Origin: Streptomyces cavernae | GTDB lineage: Bacteria; Actinomycetota; Actinomycetes; Streptomycetales; Streptomycetaceae | NCBI RefSeq assembly: GCF_004023625.1 | Contig: NZ_RPDJ01000023.1 | Location: 124,001-188,000 of the forward strand | Direction: 5' to 3' | DNA length: 64,000 nucleotides | Part shown: piece after piece, positions 40,842 to 49,206 of the stretch | Layout of the letters: each line of letters starts with the position of its first letter | Numbering within the stretch: position 1 is the stretch's first letter | Program-made: the position numbers and the translations under genes | Notes under the pieces: generated by a model | Databases searched by the model: none | What the model was told of the DNA's origin: nothing | What the model saw: only the letters and a program-made list of their open reading frames with translations

Positions 40842-41773
40842 GCGGCGGTCTCCTGCTGGTGGGTGTGGTCGTTGTGGTCGGTGTGGTCAATGTCGCCTGC
40901 GGGGGCCTGGTGGCTGCGGAGATGGCCCAGGACGAGCTCCTCGAGGGTGGGCTGCTCCCGGTGCCGGGCCGGGCCGGTGGTGCCCGCGGCCGATTCCTCG
41001 GTGGTGTCCGCGACCCGGACCAGGGCGGTGTGGCCGCGGCCGCTGGCTCGCCGCTCGATCACCGTGTGCGGGGCGAAGTCCGTTCCGGTGCCGGTCAGCA
41101 GGGCGTGGGCGGCGAGCAGCTCCTCGGTGTCGCCGGCGAGCCGCATCCGTCCGCCCTGGAGCAGCAGCAGGTAGTCGCAGGAACCCTCCAGCTCGGCGAC
41201 CACGTGGGACGACATCACGATGGTGGTGCCGTGCTCCACCGCCTCGGCCATCAGCGCGCCGGTCAGTTCATGCCGGGCCAGGGGGTCGAGGTCGGCCATG
41301 GGCTCGTCCAGGAGCAGCAGTTCGGGGCGCTTGCCGAAGGCGAGGGCGAGCGCGACCCGGGTGCGCTGCCCCCCGGAGAGGGAGCGGATCTTGGCCTTCG
41401 GCTCCAGCCCGCCGGTGCCGTAGGCGATGCGCTCGGCGGCGCTCTGCTCCCAGCGCCCCGGGTTGAGTTCGGCGCCCAGCCGCAGCGTCGCGGCGACCGT
41501 GAGCTGCGGATGAAGCGGTTTGTGCTGTGCGACGTAGGCGATGCGGCTGCGGGCGGCGGTCGGTGGCCCGCCCAGGACCTCGACGGTGCCCGCGGTGGGC
41601 TTCAGCAGTCCTGCGGCGATGGCGAGCAGTGTGGACTTGCCCGCGCCGTTCGGGCCGACGAGTGCGCAGATACGGCCCTTCGGTAGCCGGAAGGAGCAGT
41701 CCGCGAGGACGTCCCGTTTCCGGCGCCCGTATCTCCTGCCGAGGCCTGCCGCCTGGATGGCGGTGTCGGTCAT
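40838..41773 (-). CDS. ABC transporter ATP-binding protein
   Basis: A 311-residue ATPase: Walker A GPNGAGKST, signature LSGGQRTRVALALA, Walker B LLLLDEPMADLDP, switch SSHVVAEL. A His/Asp-rich C-terminal tail (DIDHTDHNDHTHQ) is unusual and could bind metal. It overlaps both neighbours by 4 bp. Confidence 0.9.
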   Translation of the reverse strand: MTDTAIQAAGLGRRYGRRKRDVLADCSFRLPKGRICALVGPNGAGKSTLLAIAAGLLKPTAGTVEVLGGPPTAARSRIAYVAQHKPLHPQLTVAATLRLGAELNPGRWEQSAAERIAYGTGGLEPKAKIRSLSGGQRTRVALALAFGKRPELLLLDEPMADLDPLARHELTGALMAEAVEHGTTIVMSSHVVAELEGSCDYLLLLQGGRMRLAGDTEELLAAHALLTGTGTDFAPHTVIERRASGRGHTALVRVADTTEESAAGTTGPARHREQPTLEELVLGHLRSHQAPAGDIDHTDHNDHTHQQETAA

Positions 41774-42156
41774 TCCTTGTCCCCCTTGAAGTTCTCGTCC
41801 AGGACGGCGGTGAACAGCGCCGCCACGTCGTCGCGGTCCAGTCCCGCCGCCCTGGCGCGCCCCGCCCAGTCGACGAGCTCCGCCCGCAGCGGGGACTCGG
41901 CCGGAGCCGAGCCGAGGCTCCGGCGGACGAAGGTGCCGAGCCCCCGCCGGGCCTCGACCAGGCCCTCGCGCTCCAGCTCGCGGTACGCCTTCAGCACGGT
42001 GTTCGGATTGATGGCGGTGGCCTCCACCACCTCGCGGGCCGTGGGCAGCTGGTCCCCCGGCTCCAACAGACCTAGGCGCAGGGCCTGTTTGGTCTGCTGG
42101 ACGATCTGCAGATAGGTCGCGACACCGCTGCGCCTGTCGATGCGGTACTCGACCAC
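41770..42156 (-). CDS. GntR-family repressor, YtrA subfamily
   Basis: A 128-residue regulator: VATYLQIVQQTKQALRLGLLEPGDQLPTAREVVEATAINPNTVLKAYRELEREGLVEARRGLGTFV is a complete GntR wHTH; only a short dimerisation tail follows, as in YtrA. I prefer the GTG that begins MVEYRIDRRSG (42156); earlier GTG codons (42162, 42168) run into the operator. The 34-bp palindrome just upstream is its obvious binding site. Confidence 0.88.
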   Translation of the reverse strand: MVEYRIDRRSGVATYLQIVQQTKQALRLGLLEPGDQLPTAREVVEATAINPNTVLKAYRELEREGLVEARRGLGTFVRRSLGSAPAESPLRAELVDWAGRARAAGLDRDDVAALFTAVLDENFKGDKE

Positions 42157-42164
42157 GCCCACAA

Positions 42165-42198
42165 CCACCCTTTCACTAATTAAGTAGTGAAAGGGTGG
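42165..42198. promoter_or_regulatory. 34-bp perfect palindrome, YtrA-type operator
   Basis: CCACCCTTTCACTA (42165-42178), six bases ATTAAG, and TAGTGAAAGGGTGG (42185-42198) give 14-bp perfect arms. It overlaps the ribosome site of the GntR gene and lies 81 bp before the ECF sigma gene on the other side, so it could control both. The centre is strongly A/T-rich in a GC-rich region. Confidence 0.85.
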
Positions 42199-42278
42199 TG
42201 CAAGGTGTGAGCGTTGTCAAGAGAAAAGTCGTGCGGGAAACCGTGAACCGCTCCCGGGGGGTCGTCCGATGATGCGGT

Positions 42279-42821
42279 GTGAGGGAAACGAGAACCGACG
42301 GGGACCTGCTGCGCGCCATCGCGGCGGACCGGGACCGTCGCGCCTTCGAGGAGCTGTACCGCAGGTACGCGCCGTGGCTGGTAGCGCGGTTGCGCGGCCG
42401 CTGTGCGGACCCGGGGGTCGTCGACGACGTGGTCCAGGAGACCTTCCTGGCCGTGTGGCGCGGCACCGCCCGCTATCACCAGGAGGGCGACGTGGCCGGG
42501 TGGTTGTGGCGCATCGGCTCGCGACGGCTGATCGACGTGCTGCGCGGGGACGGTGCCCGCGGCCGGCTGCGGCAGGCGCTGTCCCGCCTCCGGCACCGCG
42601 ACGAGGTCTCCGCCGAGGAGCGCGTCCTGGCCGGAGTGGAACACGGCGACCTCGCCGGGGCGCTGACCCGGCTCTCGCCCGAGTTGCGGGCGGTGCTCCA
42701 GGCCACAGTGATCGACGGGCTCACCACCCGGGAGGCGGCGGTCCTGCTCGGCATTCCGCCCGGCACGGTCAAGACGCGGGCCCTCAGGGCCCGCAAGCAG
42801 CTGCGGGAGGCGCTGACATGA
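42279..42821 (+). CDS. ECF-type RNA polymerase sigma factor
   Basis: A 180-residue sigma-70 family factor with region 2 (FEELYRRYAPWLVARLRGR, VDDVVQETFLAVWRG, GWLWRIGSRRLIDVLRG) and region 4 (LSPELRAVLQATVIDGLTTREAAVLLGIPPGTVKTRALRARKQLR). Start GTG 42279. TGAACC (42244-42249) and CGTC (42263-42266) look like ECF promoter elements but are spaced slightly short. It overlaps the anti-sigma gene (ATGA), which fixes them as a regulatory pair. Confidence 0.9.
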   Translation: MRETRTDGDLLRAIAADRDRRAFEELYRRYAPWLVARLRGRCADPGVVDDVVQETFLAVWRGTARYHQEGDVAGWLWRIGSRRLIDVLRGDGARGRLRQALSRLRHRDEVSAEERVLAGVEHGDLAGALTRLSPELRAVLQATVIDGLTTREAAVLLGIPPGTVKTRALRARKQLREALT

Positions 42822-43711
42822 GGGCCCACGAGAACCACGACCGGCCGGATGCCCGGGACACCGGATGGCACGTCGACGACGAGGATCTGCGGGCCTACGT
42901 GCAGGGCGAGTTGACCGCTCCCCGGCTCTGGTCCGTCGACACGCATCTCGTCGCGTGCGACGGCTGCCGCCGCGCGCTCGCCGAGGTGAGCGATCCGGTG
43001 GCGCTCGACATGGGGTGGGCGAGGCTCGACGCCGAACTCGACGCGCCGCGGCCCGGCCGGGTCGAGTCGCTCCTGCTGTGGATCGGTGTCGCCGACCACA
43101 CGGCACGACTGCTCGCCGCCACACCCGTGCTGCGTCGCGCCTGGCTGGTCGCGGTCAGCGCCGTCCTCCTCCTGACCGTGGCCGCCTCCTCGTCCCTCCG
43201 GGACGCCGCGTCCCCCACGCTGTTCCTCGCCCTGGCGCCGCTGCTGCCGCTCGCCGGGGTGGCGGTGTCCTACGGTCCGGCGCTGGACCCGACGTACGAG
43301 ATGACCGTGGTCTCACCGGTGCACGGGTTCCGGCTGCTGATGATCCGTACGGTCGCCGTGCTCGTCCTGGCCCTCGGTGTGAACGGACTCGCGACGCTCG
43401 CACTGCCCGGGTACGGGCTGCGCGCGCTGGCCTGGCTGCTGCCCGCCCTCGCCCTGACCGCGACCGGACTCGCCCTCACCCCCCGGCTGGGGCCCGTCCT
43501 GGCGCCCGCGCTGGTCGGCGGGGCGTGGGTCGGGACGCTGGCCGTGGCGCGCGCCACCACCGATGAGGCCACGCTCCTTCCGTTCACGCCGGCCGGCCAG
43601 GTGATCACCGCGGCGGTCGCCGTACTCGCCGCCGTCCTGCTCTACCACGTGCGTGACCGCTTCGACCTGACCGCACGAGCCCGCTTCGGCGCCGCGGACG
43701 GCGTCCTGTGA
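42818..43711 (+). CDS. Membrane anti-sigma factor with zinc-binding motif
   Basis: A 297-residue protein. The cytoplasmic N-terminus has the ZAS motif H43-x3-C47-x2-C50 (THLVACDGC), the signature of zinc anti-sigma factors that hold their sigma. About six helices follow, an unusually large membrane part compared with single-helix anti-sigmas, and may sense the envelope or the exporter. The GTGA at its stop could couple to the ATPase gene. Confidence 0.85.
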   Translation: MRAHENHDRPDARDTGWHVDDEDLRAYVQGELTAPRLWSVDTHLVACDGCRRALAEVSDPVALDMGWARLDAELDAPRPGRVESLLLWIGVADHTARLLAATPVLRRAWLVAVSAVLLLTVAASSSLRDAASPTLFLALAPLLPLAGVAVSYGPALDPTYEMTVVSPVHGFRLLMIRTVAVLVLALGVNGLATLALPGYGLRALAWLLPALALTATGLALTPRLGPVLAPALVGGAWVGTLAVARATTDEATLLPFTPAGQVITAAVAVLAAVLLYHVRDRFDLTARARFGAADGVL

Positions 43712-43773
43712 CGACCACCGGCTCACCCACGACCGCCCATCCGTTCCGCCTCTCCCATAGGAGTGCCGCAGGT

Positions 43774-44637
43774 ATGTTCCCCACCGTCTCCGCGTCCGGA
43801 CTGACCCTCCGCTACGGCGGCACACCCGCCCTGGACGACGTCTCCCTGCGGCTCGAGGAAGGGGTCACGGGGCTGCTCGGGCCCAACGGGGCCGGGAAGA
43901 CGACCCTGCTCCGGGTCCTCGCGACCGCGGTGCCCGCCGACCGGGGCGTCTTCACCGTGCTCGGACACGACCCGGGCACCGCGGCCGGCCGGCAGAACCT
44001 GCGGCGGGAGCTGGGCTACCTGCCGCAGACCCCGGGCTTCCACCCCGACTTCACGGCCTTCGCGTTCGTCGACTACGTGGCGATCTTGAAGGAGATGACG
44101 GACCGTTCGGCCCGGCACCGGGAGGTCAGCCGGGTCCTTCAGGCCGTCGGCCTGTCGGACGTCCGCGGCAAGCGCATCAAGCGGCTCTCCGGCGGAATGC
44201 GCCAGCGGGTCGCGCTGGCCGCCGCGCTCGTCGGCGACCCCGGCTTCCTCGTGCTGGACGAGCCGACCGTCGGCCTCGACCCCCAACAGCGCATGCGCTT
44301 CCGCGAGTTGGTCGCAGAGGCGGGGGAGGGCCGGACCGTGCTGCTGTCCACCCACCAGACGGAGGACGTAGCGATGCTCTGCCGCCGCGTGATCGTCATG
44401 TCCTCCGGCCGGATCCGCTTCGACGGCACCCCCGCCGAACTGACCGCGCGGGCGGCGGGCCGGGTGTGGAGCAGCGCCGAACGGGACCCGGGCGCACGGG
44501 CCGGATGGCGCACCGGCCTCGGCTCCTTCCGAAACGTCGGCGATCCCCCCGAGGGCGCCGAACTCCTCGAACCCACCCTGGAGGACGGCTACTTGTTCAC
44601 CCTCGACGGAGAGCCCGTTCGGGAGGCCGCGGCATGA
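43774..44637 (+). CDS. ABC transporter ATP-binding protein of the sigma-linked exporter
   Basis: A 287-residue ATPase: LLGPNGAGKTTLLRVLA, FHPDFTAFAFVDYVAILKEM, LSGGMRQRVALAAAL, FLVLDEPTVGLDP, STHQTEDVAML. ATG 43774 has AGGAG about 10 nt upstream and begins at the first strand; GTG 43708, overlapping the anti-sigma stop, would add 22 residues. It overlaps the permease by 4 bp. Confidence 0.9.
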   Translation: MFPTVSASGLTLRYGGTPALDDVSLRLEEGVTGLLGPNGAGKTTLLRVLATAVPADRGVFTVLGHDPGTAAGRQNLRRELGYLPQTPGFHPDFTAFAFVDYVAILKEMTDRSARHREVSRVLQAVGLSDVRGKRIKRLSGGMRQRVALAAALVGDPGFLVLDEPTVGLDPQQRMRFRELVAEAGEGRTVLLSTHQTEDVAMLCRRVIVMSSGRIRFDGTPAELTARAAGRVWSSAERDPGARAGWRTGLGSFRNVGDPPEGAELLEPTLEDGYLFTLDGEPVREAAA

Positions 44638-46181
44638 GCGACACCCTCACCAGGACGACCACCGAGGCACCGGCGCGGAAGCCGGTTCCGGCCCGCGGCT
44701 CGGGCACGAAGGCCGTGCTCGCCCTCGCCCGCTTCGAGGCACGCGAACTGGCCCTGCAGATACCGGTGGTGGCGTTCCTCGCGCTCTATCTGGGCCTCAC
44801 GGGCTGGAGCCTGTACAAGAACCCCGACGACTTCCCGGTGCTCCACGACGTCGACCGGGCCACCCAGAGCCTGCCGCTGCTGCTCAGCGTCATGCTGTTC
44901 GTCTGTGTCAACCGGGCCGTGCTGCGCTCCCGCCGGCGCGGCACCGACCAGCAGTTCGACGTCCTCGTCGTCGAGCCGTGGCGGCGCACGGTGGCGCACG
45001 CGCTGTCCGTCGTGCCCTTCGCCGTGATCACCGCGCTGGTCGTGCTCGCCGAGGTCTACTGGGCGGCATCGCGGCCGGGCCCGGCCGGCCACCCCTCGCC
45101 TGCCGAGCTGGCCGTGGGCCCGCTGACGGTGCTGCTGTCCGGTGTCCTGGGCGTGCTGCTCGCCCGGCTCGTCCCGACCGTGTTCGCCGCCCCGCTGTTC
45201 GCGATCGCGGCCTTCGTCCTCACCGGCACGATCATGTCGGTCAGCGGCAACCCCCACTGGCTCCAGTGGCTCGGCCCGGTCGTCATGGAGATCGGGGCGG
45301 CCCCGCTCCCCTCCGATCTGCTGGGCCGTCCGGCCGGCTGGCACGCGCTGTACCTGGCGGGGCTGGTGGTGCTCATGGTCTGCCTGGCCGTCCTGCGCAG
45401 CGGCGGCCGTACGGTCCCGGTGAAGGCGGTGACGGCCCTCGCCCTGGCCGCGACGGTCGCAGGCGTCTACGGGCAGTCCCCGAGCGAGTCCGAAGAACTC
45501 AGGGCGGCCCGCCTGGAGGCGACCCGCCACCCCGAGAAGGTGCAGTCCTGTGTGGACCGGGGCACGGCGGCGTACTGCTTCTTCCCCGAGTGGGAAACCC
45601 GTGTCAAGGACTGGCAGCCGGTGGTCCAGGGTGTGCAGTCCCTCGCGGGCGGCCCCGCCGCCGCGGCCCGGCTGACCGTGCGGCAGCGGGTCGACGCCCG
45701 CTACGGACTGGAGTCGCAGGGTTCGCTCGAACCGGCCTCCGAGCCGGGACAGGTGACCGTCGGCACCAGGTGGGGCGGCAACAGGATCCCCGAGTTCGCG
45801 GTGGGTGTCGCCTCGGTGCTGGTGGCGGGCGACGAGGAGAGCGTCCTGGACATGTGCGACGGCCGGGTGGTGACGACGATGTGGCTGGCACTCCGCTCCC
45901 AGCCGGAACCGATGACCGCACTGCGCAACCTCCGCATCGACGACAGCGTCAAGGGCTCCGCCATCGTCCTCGCGCCCACGGACCCGCTGGCGATGTCCAC
46001 CGAACAGACCCGGATCGTGAGCGAGTTGCTGCGACGCCCGCGCTACAGCGTCATCCCCAAGGTGAAGGCGCACTGGAGGGAGCTCACCGCACCCGGGACG
46101 ACCACGGCACGGGTGGCCGAGATCCTCGGAGTGCCGGCCGCGCCCCAGGGAACCAAGGAGGACGACTCATGCGCGCAGTAG
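44634..46181 (+). CDS. ABC exporter membrane protein with large non-membrane domain
   Basis: A 515-residue protein. Helices occupy residues 40-290 (for example FLALYLGLTGWSLY and LLSVMLFVCVNRAVL). The C-terminal 220 residues form a soluble domain (SEELRAARLEATRHPEKVQSCVDRG, FFPEWETRVKDW, and two more Cys). Such a half-soluble layout is unlike simple ABC-2 permeases and recalls peptidase-like or substrate-capturing domains, but no HExxH or other catalytic motif is seen. It is overlapped by the next small permease. Confidence 0.7.
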   Translation: MSDTLTRTTTEAPARKPVPARGSGTKAVLALARFEARELALQIPVVAFLALYLGLTGWSLYKNPDDFPVLHDVDRATQSLPLLLSVMLFVCVNRAVLRSRRRGTDQQFDVLVVEPWRRTVAHALSVVPFAVITALVVLAEVYWAASRPGPAGHPSPAELAVGPLTVLLSGVLGVLLARLVPTVFAAPLFAIAAFVLTGTIMSVSGNPHWLQWLGPVVMEIGAAPLPSDLLGRPAGWHALYLAGLVVLMVCLAVLRSGGRTVPVKAVTALALAATVAGVYGQSPSESEELRAARLEATRHPEKVQSCVDRGTAAYCFFPEWETRVKDWQPVVQGVQSLAGGPAAAARLTVRQRVDARYGLESQGSLEPASEPGQVTVGTRWGGNRIPEFAVGVASVLVAGDEESVLDMCDGRVVTTMWLALRSQPEPMTALRNLRIDDSVKGSAIVLAPTDPLAMSTEQTRIVSELLRRPRYSVIPKVKAHWRELTAPGTTTARVAEILGVPAAPQGTKEDDSCAQ

Positions 46182-46897
46182 CCGTTCCCGGCCCGGATCT
46201 GAAGGAACCCACCCGGGTGCGTACGTACCCGGTGGTCCGCGCCCTGCTGCGCCCCGTCGCGCACATGCTCCCCCACCGGGCCCTCGCGGCGGGCAGCGTC
46301 CTGGGGCTGCTGCTCGCTGCCGTCCCGCGGCTGTACGAGCGGCCCGACGCCGAACTCGGTGTCGGTCTGCTGCGGGCCGCCGCGCTCGCCTTCGCGCTCG
46401 GCGCGGCGTTCCTCCTCGACGACCCGGCCAGGCACATCACGGCCGCCGTGCCGACCGGCCGGGCGGTGCGCGTCGGCCTGCGCATGGCCCTCGTCGCCCC
46501 GCTCGCAGTGCTGTGGTGGACGGCTGCGCTGCTCCTCGTACCGGAGGCGGCACGGCCCCCGGTGGGCGCCATGACCCTGGAGGCCGCCGCCACCCTCGCG
46601 CTCGCCCTCGCCGCGGCGACCGCGGCGGTGCGGTTCTCGGGCCAGAGCGAGCCGGGCCTCGGCGCGGCCGGGGGACTGCTGGCCGCCGCGGTCGCCGCGA
46701 CGCTGCTGCCCGTACCGCTGGGGCTGCTCGTGCCGGTGGCGGACCCCGGCTGGGACAGTGCCCATCAGCGGTGGGCGGCCGTCCTCGCGGGGGCCGTGCT
46801 GGTCTGCGCCTACTGCATGCGGGAGGCGGTCCGTCCGAACGCCTCGCGTGCCGCGCTCACGTCTCCGTCCGGTACATCAGGTCCGCCTCGAAGGTGA
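46169..46897 (+). CDS. Second membrane subunit of the sigma-linked ABC exporter
   Basis: A 242-residue protein with about six helices (ALAAGSVLGLLLAAVP, ALAFALGAAFLLDDP, ALVAPLAVLWWTAALLLVP). AAGGAG lies 8 nt before ATG 46169, inside the preceding gene (13-bp overlap). Its 3' end overlaps the convergent mshD gene by 41 bp. The role as a subunit is inferred from position. Confidence 0.7.
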   Translation: MRAVAVPGPDLKEPTRVRTYPVVRALLRPVAHMLPHRALAAGSVLGLLLAAVPRLYERPDAELGVGLLRAAALAFALGAAFLLDDPARHITAAVPTGRAVRVGLRMALVAPLAVLWWTAALLLVPEAARPPVGAMTLEAAATLALALAAATAAVRFSGQSEPGLGAAGGLLAAAVAATLLPVPLGLLVPVADPGWDSAHQRWAAVLAGAVLVCAYCMREAVRPNASRAALTSPSGTSGPPRR

Positions 46898-47774
46898 CGA
46901 ACCCCAGCCGCTCGTAGACGGCCACGGCCGCCTTGTTGTCGGCGTCCACGTAGAGCATCGCCGTGGGCAGTCCCTGGGCGGCGAGATGGCGCAGCCCGAT
47001 GGTGGTGAGTGATCTGCCCAGGCCGCCACCCTGCTCCCCGGGCCGTACGCCCAGCACGTACACCTCCCCGAGCTGCTCCTCGGCGTGCACCTTCGTCCAG
47101 TGGAAGCCGATGAGCCGGCCCTCGCGCTCGGCGAGGAAGAAGCCGGCCGGGTCGAACCACGGCTGTGCCTTGCGGTCGTCGAGGTCACGCTGGGTGAGGG
47201 AGCCCTGCTCGGGGTGGTGGGCGAACGCCTCGGCGTTCACCTCGAGCCACGCCGCGTCGTCCTCACCGGGGACGAAGGTACGTACGGTGACGCCCTCGGG
47301 CAGTGTGGGCTCGGGCAGCTCCAGGTCGGCCAACGACCGCCGCATCTGGCGCAGTTCACGGAACAGGGTCAGCCCGAGCACCTGGGCGAGGTGCCGGGCG
47401 GCCGAGTGCCCGCCGTGCGCCCAGACCCGCAGCCGCTTACCGGACTCGGCGAGCAACGCGGCGCCCAGCGCCCGTCCGTGGCCCTGGCCGCGGTGCTCCG
47501 GACGGACGACCAGCTCGGCCGCCGGGGCCTCGACCGGGTCGGTGTCCTCCAACTGGGCGTACCCCACCAGCTGCCCGTCCACATGGAGCAGCAGATGCCG
47601 TACGCCTGCCCGGGCCCCGCCCCGCAGTTGCAGCCGCCCCTGCTCGGACACGGCGGGCTGCCCGTCGTCACGCGCCGCCTCTTCGATCAGCCCCATGACG
47701 GCCGCGGCCTGCTCGGCACTGAGCACGTCGAGGGTCTCGATGGTCCGGGTCCGCGGGGTGGGGTCGCTGCTCAT
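46857..47774 (-). CDS. mshD: Mycothiol synthase (acetyl-CoA:Cys-GlcN-Ins N-acetyltransferase)
   Basis: The 305-residue enzyme finishing mycothiol, the actinobacterial thiol buffer. Two GNAT domains are seen: LVVRPEHRGQGHGRALGAALL near residue 90 and GVRPGEQGGGLGRSLTTIGLRHLA near 240; the family block HPEQGSLTQRDLDDRKAQPWFDPAGFFLAE lies between. TACCCT ends 7 nt before ATG, so a leaderless transcript is likely. It overlaps the convergent permease end by 41 bp. Confidence 0.93.
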   Translation of the reverse strand: MSSDPTPRTRTIETLDVLSAEQAAAVMGLIEEAARDDGQPAVSEQGRLQLRGGARAGVRHLLLHVDGQLVGYAQLEDTDPVEAPAAELVVRPEHRGQGHGRALGAALLAESGKRLRVWAHGGHSAARHLAQVLGLTLFRELRQMRRSLADLELPEPTLPEGVTVRTFVPGEDDAAWLEVNAEAFAHHPEQGSLTQRDLDDRKAQPWFDPAGFFLAEREGRLIGFHWTKVHAEEQLGEVYVLGVRPGEQGGGLGRSLTTIGLRHLAAQGLPTAMLYVDADNKAAVAVYERLGFVTFEADLMYRTET

Positions 47775-47847
47775 GGTTATGAGGGTACGGGGACCCACCG
47801 GTCTGTGACCGGCAATGCTCTCCCCTGGACGCCTTCTTCGCACAGGC

Positions 47848-49176
47848 TCATTCACGTTCCGAGCCCGACTCATAGCGCCAGAACGGTCGCACCAGGACCG
47901 CGGTTGCCATAACCAGGACCAAGCACACGAAGGCGCTGCCCGACCAGGCCATGCCCAAGCCCATGGTGGCCGCCATCGCTCCCGCGCGCAGATCACCCAG
48001 CCGGGGCCCGCCCGCCACGACGACAGTGAAGACGCCTTGCAGGCGTCCCCGCATGGAGTCGGGAGCGTAGGTCTGCAGAATGCTCTCCCTGTAGACCGCG
48101 CTGACAAGATCGGCGGCGCCTGCGCAGGCCAGCAGGGCGACAGTGCCCCACAGCGAGGACGTGGCTCCCGCGAGGCCGACCGCTGCGGCCCAGCCCGCCA
48201 CCGCCACCGCCAGAGCGATGCCCTGACGGCGTACCTTTGCGATCCACCCGCTGAACAGCCCGGCCGCGAGAGAACCGATGGCGATCGAGGCGTAGAGCAG
48301 GCCCACACCGCCGTGGAAGCGGGAGTCGGCCACCTCCGGGAACAGCGCTGTCGGCATGGCCAGCACCATGGCCGCGATGTCGAGCACGAACGACATCCAC
48401 AGCACAGGGTTGGCGCCGATAAAGCGCAGTCCATCCCACACCGAGCGCAATCCGCCCCGTGACGAGTGCGTGTCGATCGGCTGTACAGGGGGCAGGCGAT
48501 ACGCCGAGTACAGCAGCAAGGTGAACAGGACGGCGTCGACGCCATAGGCCCAAGCGAACCCGCCTGGCAGCGCGATCAGGATTCCTGCGAAGAGCGGGCC
48601 GACCACCTGGCCCAGGTTCCCGACGGTGAAGTACAGGGTGTTGGCCGCAGGGATCATGCCCGAGGGAACGATACGGGGAATGATCGCGCCGCGTGCGGCG
48701 GACGATATGGCGAATGCCGCCGCCTGGCCGGACACCAGCACGATGATGAACGGCACCGAGCGGAGATCTGCCAGCGCCTGTGCCAGCAGGGCGAGAGTGA
48801 TCAACCACGTGGCGGCGGACGCGGACAGATAGAGCAGACGGCGGTCGACGCGGTCGGCGATGGCCCCGCCGTACAGGCCGAAAACCACGATCGGAAGCAG
48901 TCCGGCCAGCCCGGTGAGACCGACGTACAAAGAGGAGTGCGACAGCGCATAGACCTGTACCGGCACGGTGACACCGGTGACCATCGTCCCCACGTAGGCG
49001 GCTGCCTGTGCGAGCAGGAGGCGCCGAAAGGCCGCCACGGTCAGGGGACGAGGGTCCAGGGTCGCCGCGCGTAACCTCCGCGCCAGACGCACGGACAACC
49101 CACCCTCGTGTTGCCCGCGATGGCCCGGCGAAGACGATCGTGCAGTGCTCATGGCCTCACGCTCGCAGGCAGACAT
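47848..49176 (-). CDS. MFS transporter (MFS_3/enterobactin-exporter-like) with a TTA codon
   Basis: A 442-residue, 12-helix exporter: GLYGGAIADRVDRRLLYLSASA is motif A, and GNLGQVVGPLFAG the motif C region; a soluble loop with PIDTHSSRGGLRSVWDGLRFI splits the halves, as in multidrug MFS_3 proteins. Near residue 36 (ARRLRA) the Leu codon is TTA, which in Streptomyces needs the bldA tRNA, so expression may be tied to development. It diverges from an AraC gene. Base and codon use look less GC-rich than mshD and the 5'-nucleotidase on either side. Confidence 0.82.
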   Translation of the reverse strand: MSACEREAMSTARSSSPGHRGQHEGGLSVRLARRLRAATLDPRPLTVAAFRRLLLAQAAAYVGTMVTGVTVPVQVYALSHSSLYVGLTGLAGLLPIVVFGLYGGAIADRVDRRLLYLSASAATWLITLALLAQALADLRSVPFIIVLVSGQAAAFAISSAARGAIIPRIVPSGMIPAANTLYFTVGNLGQVVGPLFAGILIALPGGFAWAYGVDAVLFTLLLYSAYRLPPVQPIDTHSSRGGLRSVWDGLRFIGANPVLWMSFVLDIAAMVLAMPTALFPEVADSRFHGGVGLLYASIAIGSLAAGLFSGWIAKVRRQGIALAVAVAGWAAAVGLAGATSSLWGTVALLACAGAADLVSAVYRESILQTYAPDSMRGRLQGVFTVVVAGGPRLGDLRAGAMAATMGLGMAWSGSAFVCLVLVMATAVLVRPFWRYESGSERE

Positions 49177-49206
49177 GATGCCGCGCTTCCGATAATCTGC
49201 CGATCA

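Noticed and set aside
42269..43711. A 480-codon frame as one protein
   Set aside because: Its first part is out of frame with the sigma factor; the anti-sigma begins at ATG 42818.
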